Counted from the first letter of the stretch, positions 40,198-50,583 are shown. The stretch is DNA of 64,000 nucleotides from Candidatus Flexifilum breve (GCA_016717205.1 JADKGC010000012.1:112874-176873); one strand, 5' to 3'. The notes: a model not told the origin generated them from the sequence alone. Translations and numbers: made by a program.

Positions 40198-43056
40198 ATG
40201 TTCGAAAACCTGACGTTTTATATCCGCCACTCGTTCAACGATTTGCGCGTGAACGGGCAGCGCACCTTCTTCGCGCTGCTGTGCATTGCGGCGGGCGTGG
40301 CGGCGATTGTCTCGCTGCAAACGCTGGCGGTGATGATTTCTGACACCCTGACGGGGAACTTGCAGCGCAACAACCGCGGCGATATCACCGCGCAGGTCGT
40401 CAGCATGTTCGGGGCCGATGGCTCGGATACAACCATGACGGCGGCGGTTGATGCGGGCGATTTGACCCTTGAAGAGAGTTCGATCTTCGGCCAGTCCTCC
40501 AGCGACTACTATCTGACCGCGCAGGGCGTGGAGACGATCCGCGCGTGGCTGAACGAACGCTATCCCGGCCAAGTCGAAATCACGCCGCGCTATGCGCTCA
40601 TGAATCCGTTTAGCGCGTTGTTTGGTGGCGGCGAAGCCTCATCGCTGACGGTCGCGGACACCGGAGCTCAAGTCTCGTCGGCCATTCCCGTCATGATCGA
40701 TTCGTCGGTCTATCCGTATTACGACCAAACGGTCGATGAAGCTGGCACGCCGCTCGCGGATTTGCTGCGCGAACCAACAGATTTGGTGCTTAGCCGCCGT
40801 GTCGCCAACGATTTGGGCGCGGACGTGGGCGCGGTGATTCGCATCGGCGGGACAACGACCGATTTTACGGTGCGGGGCATCACGCCGGACGAGGCCGAAG
40901 TCAAGAACATCGCCGGGAATGACATGTTCACGGCACTGTTTGGCTACTACTATGTGGATGCGCGGTCGCTGCCGTTGTTCGAAGGCGTTCCCGTCAAAAT
41001 CGACACGCTCTACTTCCGCATCGTTAACCCGACGCCGGATCTTGTGCTGGAAATTGAGTCGGCGGTCTCCGGGCGTTTTGGTTATCTGAACACCACCACG
41101 ACCGAGAACCTGCGCAGCAATTACGAGCTGCTGTCAGAGAGCATCGGCACGCTCACCTCGGTGATGGGGCTGCTCTCCATGCTGATCGGCAGCATCGGCA
41201 TCGTCAATACCATGCAGGTGATCGTCCGGCGGCGTACGGTCGAAGTTGCCGTGCTCAAGACGATTGGCATGCAAGCCGGGCAGGTGACACGCCTGTTCCT
41301 CGTCGAAGCGGTGCTGATGGGCATCATCGGCAGTCTCGCCGGGATCGTGCTCGGTTGGGGGGCGGTGTTCATTGTCCGCGGCGCCGCGGAACGGTTGCTG
41401 GCGACCGAACTGCCGTTCCAGATAGCGCCCGTGCCCGCATTGATCGGGTTTCTGGTCGGCGTGATCGTGACCACGGTCTTCGGTTTCCTGCCGACGCTGA
41501 CGGCGGGGCAGGTGCGTCCCGGTGTGGTGCTGCGCCCGAACGACAATATCATCCCGAAAGCGGGTTGCATCTCGACGCTGCTGGCGCTGCTGGTCATCGT
41601 CGCCGTGCTCACGCTCATCGCGACGCCCATTGTCAACAACATTGGCATCGCGTTCGCGGTGGTGGTCGGCGCGTTTGTGGCGGCGGGGTTCCTGTATCTC
41701 GCGCTCAACGTGCTGATCTGGCTGTTCGGACGACTGTTCCCGTCCTTTGGCATCGTCGACCTGCGCATTTCTCTGCGGCAGATGCGCGCTGGTCGTTCCC
41801 GTGCGGCGGTGACGCTGCTGGCGTTGGTGGTCGGCGTGTTCTCGCTCAGCACGATTACGCTCATGGCCGATTCGATCACGAGTCTGCTGCGCGTTAGCCT
41901 CGAAGAACAGAGCGGCGGCAACGTCTACATCTCTGTGCCGACGACGTTAATGCTCGGCGGCGTCGAAAATGCACTGAACAATGTCGAAGGCGTGACTAGC
42001 TACAGCGTGGTTAAGTCGTACCAGATGCAGGTCGTCTCGGTCTTCGATCACGAAACGGGCGAAACCCTGACGCCGGAACAGGTGGCCGAGCGTATGGATT
42101 TGTCGAGCATGCGCTTCTTTAGCTCGGATGACGAGGGTAATGTCGAGGAGATGTCCGGCGAAGAAGCGCGCACCAGCCGCATGGAAGGCTTCAACGATGT
42201 TGATATGCTCCAGCGGTTGGTCGGTTCGGTCGACATGCTGGCACCACAAAGTCTGCCGGATCGTCCGCTGGCCAGCGGACGCGCGCTCACAGCCGACGAT
42301 GTCGGCCAACCCTACCTGATCATTCAGGAGACTCCGCTGCTCGCGAGTGCGGGGCTCACACCGGGCGACCGCATCACGTACACCATTCAGAGTGGCGGGC
42401 TGCTCGGTCGCGGTGGTGAAGCGCAGGAAGTTACGCTGGAACTGGTCGGCTTGACGAGCCGGGGCGCGATGAGCGCGAGCTTCACCAGCTCCAACTATAT
42501 GATCGAAGGCGCGGTGTCGGAGAGCATTGGCCCGTCGAGTCTAAGCATCACGGCGAATGTTGCGCCGGAGAGCTTGCCGGAACTGCGCCGCGAATTGTCG
42601 GGCATGCTCGGCGTGTTCGTCATCGAAACGGCCTTCCTGACCAACCTGATCAGCACGCTGCTGGGCACGTTCACCGCGTTCCCGACGATGGTCGCGCTGC
42701 TGGGACTGATCGTCGGCGGCGTGGTGATCGCCAATTCGGTGGCGCTGACCACGATGGAGCGGCGGCGTGAGATCGCCGTCATGAAATCGGTTGGCTTGCA
42801 GCGTGAGCGCGTGCTCGCCATGATCCTGCTCGAAAACGGGATCCTCGGTCTGATCGGCGGCTTGATCGGCGTGTGCTTCGGGTTGGTCGCGCTGATTATC
42901 TTTGCAACCACGTCGCAGGTGCCGCTCTCGGCGCTGCCGTATGGCACGGCGCTGCTGCTCATGGGGCTGTGCATTGCCGTGGCGCTGATCGCTGCGCTGA
43001 GCTCGGCGTGGAGCGCCTCGGGCGAGAAACCGCTCAACGTGCTGCGGTATGAGTAA
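40198..43056 (+). CDS. FtsX-like permease (MacB-type, duplicated FtsX domains)
   Basis: 952 aa. One N-terminal membrane helix (TFFALLCIAAGVAAIVSL) is followed by a large extracytoplasmic domain. An FtsX core of three or four helices follows (SMLIGSIGIVNTMQVIVRRR), then a middle membrane pair. A second extracytoplasmic domain and second FtsX core follow (IVGGVVIANSVALTTMERRR). The MERRREIAVMKSVGL and RRRTVEVAVLKTIGM motifs are coupling helices for the ATPase. With the gene upstream it makes an exporter or mechanotransmission complex; the cargo is unknown. Confidence 0.88.
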   Translation: MFENLTFYIRHSFNDLRVNGQRTFFALLCIAAGVAAIVSLQTLAVMISDTLTGNLQRNNRGDITAQVVSMFGADGSDTTMTAAVDAGDLTLEESSIFGQSSSDYYLTAQGVETIRAWLNERYPGQVEITPRYALMNPFSALFGGGEASSLTVADTGAQVSSAIPVMIDSSVYPYYDQTVDEAGTPLADLLREPTDLVLSRRVANDLGADVGAVIRIGGTTTDFTVRGITPDEAEVKNIAGNDMFTALFGYYYVDARSLPLFEGVPVKIDTLYFRIVNPTPDLVLEIESAVSGRFGYLNTTTTENLRSNYELLSESIGTLTSVMGLLSMLIGSIGIVNTMQVIVRRRTVEVAVLKTIGMQAGQVTRLFLVEAVLMGIIGSLAGIVLGWGAVFIVRGAAERLLATELPFQIAPVPALIGFLVGVIVTTVFGFLPTLTAGQVRPGVVLRPNDNIIPKAGCISTLLALLVIVAVLTLIATPIVNNIGIAFAVVVGAFVAAGFLYLALNVLIWLFGRLFPSFGIVDLRISLRQMRAGRSRAAVTLLALVVGVFSLSTITLMADSITSLLRVSLEEQSGGNVYISVPTTLMLGGVENALNNVEGVTSYSVVKSYQMQVVSVFDHETGETLTPEQVAERMDLSSMRFFSSDDEGNVEEMSGEEARTSRMEGFNDVDMLQRLVGSVDMLAPQSLPDRPLASGRALTADDVGQPYLIIQETPLLASAGLTPGDRITYTIQSGGLLGRGGEAQEVTLELVGLTSRGAMSASFTSSNYMIEGAVSESIGPSSLSITANVAPESLPELRRELSGMLGVFVIETAFLTNLISTLLGTFTAFPTMVALLGLIVGGVVIANSVALTTMERRREIAVMKSVGLQRERVLAMILLENGILGLIGGLIGVCFGLVALIIFATTSQVPLSALPYGTALLLMGLCIAVALIAALSSAWSASGEKPLNVLRYE

Positions 43057-43061
43057 GGACT

Positions 43062-43121
43062 GACCTCACCCCGTTTCGCTTCGCTCAACTGCCCCTCTCC
43101 GGATGGCGAGGGGCAAGGGCG
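43062..43121. repeat. Palindromic repeat, CCTCACCCC / CCCCTCTCC family (intergenic copy)
   Basis: GACCTCACCCCGTTTCGCTT, then GCCCCTCTCC-GGATGG-CGAGGGGC. It lies just after the permease stop. Relatives occur inside purL (24892) and at the end of menF (53145). Confidence 0.65.
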
Positions 43122-43223
43122 GGCAATACGAGGTTAGTGAACAATGGCGATCTGTGTCTCTGCGGATCGCCGTTTTGATTCGCTACAATACGCGCGTATT
43201 TGCAGGCGAAAAGAGGCTGAAGT

Positions 43224-44420
43224 ATGCGGCGCTACTACGACGACTCGTATGTTATGCAGTTCACGGCGCAGGTGATCGAACGAACGCAGGCCGGTGGACA
43301 CCCCGCTGTCGTCCTTGACCAGACCTATTTCTACCCGACGAGCGGCGGACAACCGAACGACACGGGAATGGTCAACGATGTGCCTGTGATCGATGTTATC
43401 AGCCGGGAGGGAGACGGCGCGGTCGTGCATGTGCTTGCCGGCGAACTGGCGGACGACACAGTTAATGCGGAAGTGAACTGGGCGCGGCGCTTTGATCACA
43501 TGCAGCACCACACCGGGCAGCACATCCTGTCGCAGGCGTTCATTCAGGTCGCCGAGGCCAGCACGGTCGGTTTCCACATGAGCGCAGATAGTTTGACCAT
43601 TGATCTCGACAAGCTGAACCTGTTACCTGAGACGATCAACCGGGTAGAAGACTTAGCCAATGAGATTGTCTGTGCAGATCGTCCGGTCACAGCGAAGATT
43701 ATCAGCTTGAACGAGGCGGCTAATATCCGTATGCGCAAGCTGCCCGAGAAAATCCACACTGACGGCCTCCGCGTCGTCGATATCGATGGGTTTGACCTCA
43801 CGGCCTGCGGCGGGACCCATGTCCGGCGGACGGGCGAAATCGGGCTGATCAAGGTGCTGCGGACGGAAAAGCGCGGCGACAAAACGCGGGTCGAATTTCG
43901 CTGTGGGGCGCGCGCGCTGGAGGTGTTTCGGTCACAGAACGCGCTCGTAAATCAGCTCACGGCGCTGCTAACGTGCAAAGCGGAGGAAGTCTCCCCGGCG
44001 ATCATGCGGATGCAGGAGGATGTCAAGGCGGCGCAGCGTGACCTCAAGGCGGCGAAGTCGCTGTCGCTGGATGCGGAAGTCGCCAGCCTCATCGCCGCGA
44101 CACCAGCAGTCAATGATTTGCGCATAGTCAGTAAGGTGTTTGCGGATCGGGACGCTGGCGATGTGCGCTTAATCGCCTCGAAGCTCGTGCAAACATCTGG
44201 GGTGATCGCGCTGCTCGGCGTTCCGGGCGAGAAGGCGCAGCTGATCTTTGCGCGGAGCGAAGGAGTGCCGCAAGATATGAATGTATTGGTCAAATCAGCA
44301 CTGGCATCGATCAACGGGCGCGGCGGTGGGACACCCGCGATGGCGCAGGGTGGGGGTGTGCCCGCGACAACGGAACAAATCGGCGCGGCGGTCGACGCAG
44401 CCCGCCGACTTCTGCAATAA
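43224..44420 (+). CDS. alaX: Alanyl-tRNA editing protein AlaX with DHHA1 domain
   Basis: 398 aa. It matches the editing half of alanyl-tRNA synthetase: YPTSGGQPNDTG, the zinc motifs HHTGQHILSQAF and CGGTHVRRTGEIG, then a helical linker and a DHHA1 domain (VKSALASINGRGGGTPAMAQ). It lacks aminoacylation domains, so it should hydrolyse Ser-tRNA(Ala) or Gly-tRNA(Ala) in trans. The long, DHHA1-bearing AlaX form. A hairpin follows. Confidence 0.88.
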   Translation: MRRYYDDSYVMQFTAQVIERTQAGGHPAVVLDQTYFYPTSGGQPNDTGMVNDVPVIDVISREGDGAVVHVLAGELADDTVNAEVNWARRFDHMQHHTGQHILSQAFIQVAEASTVGFHMSADSLTIDLDKLNLLPETINRVEDLANEIVCADRPVTAKIISLNEAANIRMRKLPEKIHTDGLRVVDIDGFDLTACGGTHVRRTGEIGLIKVLRTEKRGDKTRVEFRCGARALEVFRSQNALVNQLTALLTCKAEEVSPAIMRMQEDVKAAQRDLKAAKSLSLDAEVASLIAATPAVNDLRIVSKVFADRDAGDVRLIASKLVQTSGVIALLGVPGEKAQLIFARSEGVPQDMNVLVKSALASINGRGGGTPAMAQGGGVPATTEQIGAAVDAARRLLQ

Positions 44421-44423
44421 AAA

Positions 44424-44453
44424 CAGCGGGACATCAGACCCGATGTCCCGCTG
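44424..44453 (-). terminator. Terminator hairpin between alaX and the SH3-LysM gene
   Basis: CAGCGGGACATC, loop AGACCC, GATGTCCCGCTG: a perfect 12-bp stem. On the minus strand it is followed by TTTTTATTG, so it ends the SH3-LysM transcript; it may also serve alaX. Confidence 0.75.
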
Positions 44454-44477
44454 AAAGAAAGACTTTCTCGACCGGAA

Positions 44478-45242
44478 TTAACCCGGAATGACCAACTGCT
44501 GACCTGCGTAGATCAGGTCGTAGTTGTAGATGCTGTTGGCGGCGGCCAGCGTGTGAATGCTGATGCCGTAGGTCTGGGCGATGCGCCACAGCGTATCACC
44601 TGCGCGCACAATGTAGATCGTGCCCGTGCCGCCCGAAGTGCCGCCCGTGGTCGGACGATCCGGCGCGCCGGGGACGAACACGCTGCCATCCGTGCGGGCG
44701 AGGCCGCGCACCGGCACCGTGCCGGAAACCGCGACGGCTTCGGTCCAGCCGGTCACGCCGCTGGGCAGACGAATCTGCACCCAGGTCGCATCATAATTGC
44801 GACCGAGCAGGACGACCGCCGTCCCGAGGGGAGCGGTTCCCACCACGGCATCGTTCGGGCCGGGACCCGTCCGGAGCACGGCTTCGAGATAGCCTGTGAT
44901 CGAACCGGTCGGGACAACCGACGGCGCCACTGCGACTTCGGTGATCGGTAGCGAGAACACGCGGAAAGGCGTGTACAGATAGTTCACGTTGACCCAACCG
45001 GTGACGCCGTTGGTCAGCGAGACAAGTACCCAGCTCCCCGCGGTATTGCGTGCGGTCACGCTGACGCCAAAGCCGAATGGCAAGGTCGCGACTGAGCCGT
45101 ACTGCAGGCCGGGACCCGTGCGCACATTGACCGCGCCCGTGTTGACCGAAGCGACGTAGCCATCCTGCGCGAACGCCGGCAGCACCGCGCCCAACACGAC
45201 GACGAGTGTCAAAATGAGAGCGATGATCTTTCCCTTAGACAT
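44478..45242 (-). CDS. Secreted SH3-LysM cell-wall protein
   Basis: About 254 aa. A signal peptide (MSKGKIIALILTLVVVLGA, then FAQDG) is followed by two bacterial SH3 (SH3b) domains (VNVRTGPGLQYGSVATLPFG and VLRTGPGPNDAVVGTAPLG). A C-terminal LysM follows (IYIVRAGDTLWRIAQTYGIS). All modules bind peptidoglycan; no catalytic domain is present. The ATG at 45240-45242 has GAAGGGAGT upstream. Confidence 0.83.
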   Translation of the reverse strand: MSKGKIIALILTLVVVLGAVLPAFAQDGYVASVNTGAVNVRTGPGLQYGSVATLPFGFGVSVTARNTAGSWVLVSLTNGVTGWVNVNYLYTPFRVFSLPITEVAVAPSVVPTGSITGYLEAVLRTGPGPNDAVVGTAPLGTAVVLLGRNYDATWVQIRLPSGVTGWTEAVAVSGTVPVRGLARTDGSVFVPGAPDRPTTGGTSGGTGTIYIVRAGDTLWRIAQTYGISIHTLAAANSIYNYDLIYAGQQLVIPG

Positions 45243-45295
45243 AGGTGAGACTCCCTTCAAGGACAGTTTTCCAAAATTATACATTCAAGCTTAAT

Positions 45296-48151
45296 CTAGC
45301 GAAACTCAATCATCGACACTTTGAATGGAATTGGCGCTCTTCCGCTGATATTCAGGGGAATGCGTCGCTCACCCTTCCGCGTACGAATGATCAACGTCTG
45401 GGTTCCTGATGACACAATGGGACGATATTCCCCGCTGATCTCGTCGGGCGTGACGGTCAAGCGCAGCAGCGCGGTGTCCAGCTCGAAGCGCTCCCGCGGC
45501 ACACGCGGCTCAATCAGCAGGCCGTCCGGGGTCGGCTCGATGCCGCACACGCGCAGTAAACCGAGCAGCGCCATCGCGTGCGGATTCATGTTCATGACCG
45601 GAAAATCCGTCATGGGTGTGGCCGCGCTCGACCACGTGCCGCCGGGGTTGAGCTTCGCCTCTTTGCTGTTCACGCCATCTGGCCCGGACCACACGTTGAT
45701 CCATTTGTCGGGAAATTCCTTGGCGTGCCGCTCAAACGTATGTTTTTCGAGCGACCGCCACGCGAGATCCGGACGCGAACAGGTGTAACCCCACGTGAGC
45801 AACTGCGAAACGGCGGGCCAGATCATACCCTGTTCGAGCAGCGCCGCTCCCGTCGGCGACGGATCGTCGAGCAGCGTTTTGATCGATGTGATGAGCGTGG
45901 ATTCGATCCCGTTGCGCTGCGCTAACCCGCTGATGAGCGCCCACGGCTGTGCTTCCAGATTGATGTGATTGTTGTCCACCACGACGGGCTTGTTCTGCGC
46001 ATCCCGTAGTACGGCGCGGGTGAACCATTTGCCGTTCCACTGGCGCATGACCGCCGCTTCCAATCCGCTGACGAACTGCTCGATTTCGCGCGCGCAGACC
46101 GCATCATACGGCTTGATGAGCGCCGCCGTGATCGGCAGGACGTATAGCGCCATCTGCGAATTAGGAATCGATTCGCCGTTGGCCTTCGAATTGCTGAACC
46201 AACCGAGCGCCAGCACGCCGCCGAACTTGGCGCAGGTGTCAAACACCACGCCATCCGACCAGTCACCGTCGCCAATTTTGACCAATCCATGCTGGCCAAT
46301 CCCGACGCGCTGCGTCAGGTGATGCACGGCGACGCGAATGTGATCGAGCACGGTGCTGCCCAGCGCGGCGGGCGGATGCCCGGGGGTGTCGTCGCCGGAA
46401 TAGAACGGGACTTCCTGCTGTAGGAACTCGAAATCGCGCGTGGCGGCGAGATACTCGTTCATCGCCAGCAGGAAGAATAAATCGAGATCCGACGGCATGT
46501 CGTGAATGAAAGCGTTGCTGTGGAAGCCATACCCGGCGAATGAATACGGAATCGCGCCCGTCTGGTGATCCGTCAGTGCCATGATGAGGCGCAGGTTGGC
46601 GCGGGCGAGGTCAGGGCGGATGTAGCTCAGTGGCAGCGTGAACAACGCCTGATCGCGCGGCGCACCGTCCGCCCCGTGAATGAACAAGTAGGCTGAACCT
46701 TGGGGCGTGAGATACGTCTGATAGTAGTCGTTGTAGACCGTCGCCGAGGTCAGGTAGTACGAGTGCCACGCCATTTCGCGCGTGAGCGCCGCATCCGCCC
46801 CCGTGTCGAAATAGAGATCGCCGTCGCGATCCAGCAGGGCGGCTTCGCCTTTGAACGCGGGCACAGTGAAGCGATTCGTGCCGTAGACGAAGCGCAGCGT
46901 CTGTGTTTCGCCCGCCGACAGCGTTAGGTCGCGGCGCAGCACCAGACAGTAGGGCATCGAGTCGGTTGACGGCGCGTCGGGAATCGTGCCCCAACGCTCG
47001 GCGACTGCTTCTGGCTTGGTCGGCGGGTTCTTGCCGAAGAATGCGACCTTGTCAGTGTAGTACGCGTCCGGCGTGCCGCTCAAATCATGCAAAAAGATAT
47101 CCTGTGGTTCAAAGTCGATGTCGTTGACGGTGCGCACGTCAATCTCCCGGTTGACCGGGGACTGATGAAAGCGCAGCGTGCGCCCATCTTCAAACGTGAC
47201 TTCGGGCAGAAATAAGTCGTTCACCGACAGGCGTTCTTCATCGGCAATCGCGTAGAACGGGTCGCCGCGCAGCCACTGCAGCTTCAACTGCTCGACGTTC
47301 ACATCCCAGTATTCGTAATAGCGCAGATGCACTGTGTCAGGCCGCAGATTGGTGATTTCCACGTCAATCAGCAGGGCGCAGGCGTCTTTGGGCGGGTAAA
47401 TGCGCCGCTTGACGCGGAGATTGCCATAGGTGGTGCTGTACTCGGCGTAGCCCATACCGAAGACGCGCCGCGTCTCGGAGGTCGGCGGGCGGAAGCGGTA
47501 GGCGGTACACCAGACCTGCTCGCCGTCGTCGACGTAGCCGAAGCCACCCGCGTGCGCATGGCGCACCGAAGGGCGCTTGGCGGGCAGAATCTGCGCGGCT
47601 GCCGCCACCGGTTCGGCGACTGGACTGCCGCGCGGATTCATCGACTGCGGCTGTGTATGATCGACCTGCTGCGCGGGGATCGGCGTTTGTTTGGGCGGAC
47701 GTACGCGCCAATGCCGGATGAACAATTGCAAGTTGAGCCACGTTTTGCCCAGCGCACGGATGACACGGCCATGAATCCGCTGGAGGAGGGTGGGGTTGGC
47801 GATTTGCGCCATCTCCTGCGTCCGCAGCACATCGTCGATCTGGCTGGCGAAGCGGTTGAGGAAGCGCCCGCCGCGATGTCCAACGTAGACCTGCACGGTG
47901 CCGTCATTGGAGGCCAGCGCAGTGATCTCGTCGTTGCCGATCTGATGCCAGTGATCGCGCCGTTCCCGCCGTTCAACGGTCGGGTACTTGGCGCGATCAT
48001 CGGCATACTGATCGAGCGTGTATTCGAAGGCGGGTTGCCCTGCCTCATCGACTATCCACTTGCCGAAAATGCCGCCACCGCTGTCGCTGGCGGCAAAGCT
48101 GCGCGGCTTACGAGGCTGCGCTTCCGGCGTCGTCTGCGTCGCGCTCGCCAT
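45296..48151 (-). CDS. GH94-like glycoside phosphorylase/hydrolase
   Basis: 951 aa. The order of an N-terminal beta-sandwich (to about residue 480), an (alpha/alpha)6 catalytic part and a C-terminal beta region resembles GH94 (cellobiose/chitobiose phosphorylase) enzymes. A catalytic-acid motif is visible in GLVKIGDGDWSDGV (Asp of GDWxDG). Further motifs are GMIWPAVSQLLTWGY and GTWSSAATPMTDFPV. An N-terminal extension (MASATQTTPEAQPRKPRS) overlaps glgB by 44 bp, and a Pro/Gln-rich insert is present. The substrate is not certain. Coupling to glgB suggests a role with alpha-glucans, though GH94 acts mainly on beta-linkages; a GH15/GH36-like activity is an alternative. Confidence 0.75.
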   Translation of the reverse strand: MASATQTTPEAQPRKPRSFAASDSGGGIFGKWIVDEAGQPAFEYTLDQYADDRAKYPTVERRERRDHWHQIGNDEITALASNDGTVQVYVGHRGGRFLNRFASQIDDVLRTQEMAQIANPTLLQRIHGRVIRALGKTWLNLQLFIRHWRVRPPKQTPIPAQQVDHTQPQSMNPRGSPVAEPVAAAAQILPAKRPSVRHAHAGGFGYVDDGEQVWCTAYRFRPPTSETRRVFGMGYAEYSTTYGNLRVKRRIYPPKDACALLIDVEITNLRPDTVHLRYYEYWDVNVEQLKLQWLRGDPFYAIADEERLSVNDLFLPEVTFEDGRTLRFHQSPVNREIDVRTVNDIDFEPQDIFLHDLSGTPDAYYTDKVAFFGKNPPTKPEAVAERWGTIPDAPSTDSMPYCLVLRRDLTLSAGETQTLRFVYGTNRFTVPAFKGEAALLDRDGDLYFDTGADAALTREMAWHSYYLTSATVYNDYYQTYLTPQGSAYLFIHGADGAPRDQALFTLPLSYIRPDLARANLRLIMALTDHQTGAIPYSFAGYGFHSNAFIHDMPSDLDLFFLLAMNEYLAATRDFEFLQQEVPFYSGDDTPGHPPAALGSTVLDHIRVAVHHLTQRVGIGQHGLVKIGDGDWSDGVVFDTCAKFGGVLALGWFSNSKANGESIPNSQMALYVLPITAALIKPYDAVCAREIEQFVSGLEAAVMRQWNGKWFTRAVLRDAQNKPVVVDNNHINLEAQPWALISGLAQRNGIESTLITSIKTLLDDPSPTGAALLEQGMIWPAVSQLLTWGYTCSRPDLAWRSLEKHTFERHAKEFPDKWINVWSGPDGVNSKEAKLNPGGTWSSAATPMTDFPVMNMNPHAMALLGLLRVCGIEPTPDGLLIEPRVPRERFELDTALLRLTVTPDEISGEYRPIVSSGTQTLIIRTRKGERRIPLNISGRAPIPFKVSMIEFR

Positions 48152-50381
48152 GCGCTGCGTCTCCTGTGGGTTGCTCGGATGCTGCGGAACGTTCCAACTT
48201 GAAGACTACCGCGCCGAGCGGGGGCAGGGTGAGTTTGAGGCTCTGCTGGTAGATGTGATAGGGGATGGCGTCCGTTTGGAGACCGCCGCCGTTGCCGACA
48301 TCGCTCCCGCCATAGTAGGTCGAGTCGCTGTTGAGAATCTCTTTGTAGAAACCGGCTTCGGGCACGCCAATGCGATAGCCGCGCCGCACCACCGGGGTGA
48401 AATTCAACGCGACCACGAGGAAGTCTTTGGGATCATCGGCGAGGCGCAGGTAGGCAAAGACACTGTTTTCGTTGTCGTTCACTTCGATCCACTGGAAGCC
48501 CGCCAGATCAAAATCGTGCTGCTGGAGCGCAGGTTCGGCGCGCAGCAGACGATTGAGATCGCGCACCCAGTTCTGGATGCCCGTGTGCGTGGGATAGACG
48601 AGCAGGTCCCAGTCGAGCTGGCGCATTTCGCTCCATTCGCGCCACTGCGCGATCTCCGCGCCCATGAAGTTCAGCTTTTTGCCGGGGTGCGTGTACTGGT
48701 AGGCCAGCAGCAGGCGCAGCGAGGCGAACTTCTGCCACCAGTCGCCCGCCATCTTCTGCACGAGCGAGCCTTTGAGGTGCACAACCTCGTCGTGCGAGAG
48801 CGAGAGCACAAAGTTTTCGCTGAACGCATAGAACAGCGAGAAGGTCACGTGGCTGTGCCCGTAGCGCCGGAATATGGGGTCGAGCTTCATGTAGTCGAGC
48901 GTGTCATGCATCCAGCCCATGTTCCACTTGAATGTGAAACCGAGTCCGCCGAGGTAGATCGGGCGTGACACCATCGGCCATGAGGTCGATTCTTCGGCGA
49001 TGGTCACCGCGCCGGGGAATTCAGCATGGACCACGGCGTTGAACTCGTGCAGGAAGCCAATCGCTTCGAGGTTTTCGCGGCCACCATGCTGATTCGGCAG
49101 CCACTCACCCGCTTTGCGCGAAAAGTCGAGGTAGAGGATTGACGATACGGCGTCCACACGCAGCCCGTCGATGTGGTATTCGCGCAGCCAGAACAGGGCG
49201 TTTGAGATCAGAAAGTTGCGGACTTCGTTGCGCCCATAGTTGAAGATGTACGTGCCCCAATCCGGGTGTTCGCCGCGCCGCGGGTCGGCGTGCGAGTAGA
49301 GATGCGTCCCGTCGAAGAAGCTGAGCGCGTAGCCATCTTTCGGGAAGTGCGCCGGAACCCAGTCGAGGATGACGCCGATGTTGTTCTGGTGGCACTGATC
49401 GACGAAGTACATGAAATCTTTGGGCATTCCGTAACGGCTGGTCGCGGCGTAATAGCCCGTCACCTGATAGCCCCACGACTCATCGAGCGGATGTTCAGCG
49501 ATGGGCATCAGTTCGATATGCGTGTAACCCATGTCTTTGACGTAGGGTACCAGCGCATCGGCCAGCTCGCGGTAGGTGAGCCAGGCACCATCTTCCTTGC
49601 GTTTCCACGACCCGGCATGCACTTCGTAGATCGACCAGGCGCTGGTGAGTGGATCCTGCGTCTGGCGCGCTTCCAGCCACGCCTCGTCACCCCACTGGTA
49701 ACCGCTCAGGTCACAGACCACCGAGGCGTTCTGCGGGCGCTTCTCCATCAGGAAGCCATAGGGATCCGATTTGTCGGCACGGTAGCCGTTGTAGCGTGAA
49801 AATACGTTATAGCGATAGACCGTGCCTTCGCCCAAACCGGGGATGAACAACTCCCATACGCCGTTGCCGGGGTGCAGGCGCATCGGGTGGACGCGGGCAT
49901 CCCACTCGTTGAACTCGCCGACTACGCTGACGCGCTGGGCGCTCGGCGCCCACACCGCAAAGTTGACGCCCTTGATGCCGTCAATCTCGGTGACGTGCGC
50001 GCCCAGCTTCTCGTAGCTGTACAGATGCTTGCCTTCACCCAATAGATACAGATCATAGTCTGTCAGCAGCGCGGAAAACTCATAGGGGTCATAGAAGGTG
50101 CGCGTTTGCCCGGCCCATGTCGCTTCTTCGAAGTGATAGAGCACCTGTCCGCCGGGAATGGTGACCTCGAAAAAGCCTTCCGGACGCGACCGCGTCATTT
50201 CAAAGCGTTCGTCAGTCGAATCGACGATCACCGTCAGCGTCTTCGCGGTCGGGCGCAGCGCCCGAATCGCGAGTTGATCCTCAGGCACGAGGTGCGCGCC
50301 CAAAACAGAAAAGGGATCGCCGTGTGTGGCGTTCAGTAAATCGCGGATCGAATCTGGATGTACATGCGTCACAGCCGACAT
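48108..50381 (-). CDS. glgB: 1,4-alpha-glucan branching enzyme
   Basis: 757 aa, introducing alpha-1,6 branches into glycogen. A CBM48 N-terminus (VNFAVWAPSAQRVSVVGEFN, WEL...GLGEGTVYRY) precedes the GH13 barrel. Its regions are VILDWVPAHFPKD, DGLRVDAVSSILYLDF (nucleophile Asp), TIAEESTSWPM (acid Glu) and LSHDEVVH. The length fits bacterial GlgB. The start MSAVTHVHPD at 50379-50381 follows AGGAG; earlier in-frame codons look non-native. It is the first of two coupled genes. Confidence 0.92.
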   Translation of the reverse strand: MSAVTHVHPDSIRDLLNATHGDPFSVLGAHLVPEDQLAIRALRPTAKTLTVIVDSTDERFEMTRSRPEGFFEVTIPGGQVLYHFEEATWAGQTRTFYDPYEFSALLTDYDLYLLGEGKHLYSYEKLGAHVTEIDGIKGVNFAVWAPSAQRVSVVGEFNEWDARVHPMRLHPGNGVWELFIPGLGEGTVYRYNVFSRYNGYRADKSDPYGFLMEKRPQNASVVCDLSGYQWGDEAWLEARQTQDPLTSAWSIYEVHAGSWKRKEDGAWLTYRELADALVPYVKDMGYTHIELMPIAEHPLDESWGYQVTGYYAATSRYGMPKDFMYFVDQCHQNNIGVILDWVPAHFPKDGYALSFFDGTHLYSHADPRRGEHPDWGTYIFNYGRNEVRNFLISNALFWLREYHIDGLRVDAVSSILYLDFSRKAGEWLPNQHGGRENLEAIGFLHEFNAVVHAEFPGAVTIAEESTSWPMVSRPIYLGGLGFTFKWNMGWMHDTLDYMKLDPIFRRYGHSHVTFSLFYAFSENFVLSLSHDEVVHLKGSLVQKMAGDWWQKFASLRLLLAYQYTHPGKKLNFMGAEIAQWREWSEMRQLDWDLLVYPTHTGIQNWVRDLNRLLRAEPALQQHDFDLAGFQWIEVNDNENSVFAYLRLADDPKDFLVVALNFTPVVRRGYRIGVPEAGFYKEILNSDSTYYGGSDVGNGGGLQTDAIPYHIYQQSLKLTLPPLGAVVFKLERSAASEQPTGDAAHGERDADDAGSAAS

Positions 50382-50583
50382 ATAAAGGAGTCTCCTCTCG
50401 CCAAAATGATTATAGCCGCATTCGATCCCAATGCGCATGCACCACTTTTATGGGCTTTGTGACAATCGACCGATTGGTGGTTGTCCAAATGTAACGGTTG
50501 AATCAAATACATCTGTCGGAAGTCGCTCCTCAGAAATTCTGCTTTAATGCAAAATAACCGACGATGAAATGAGGCAGCCGACC

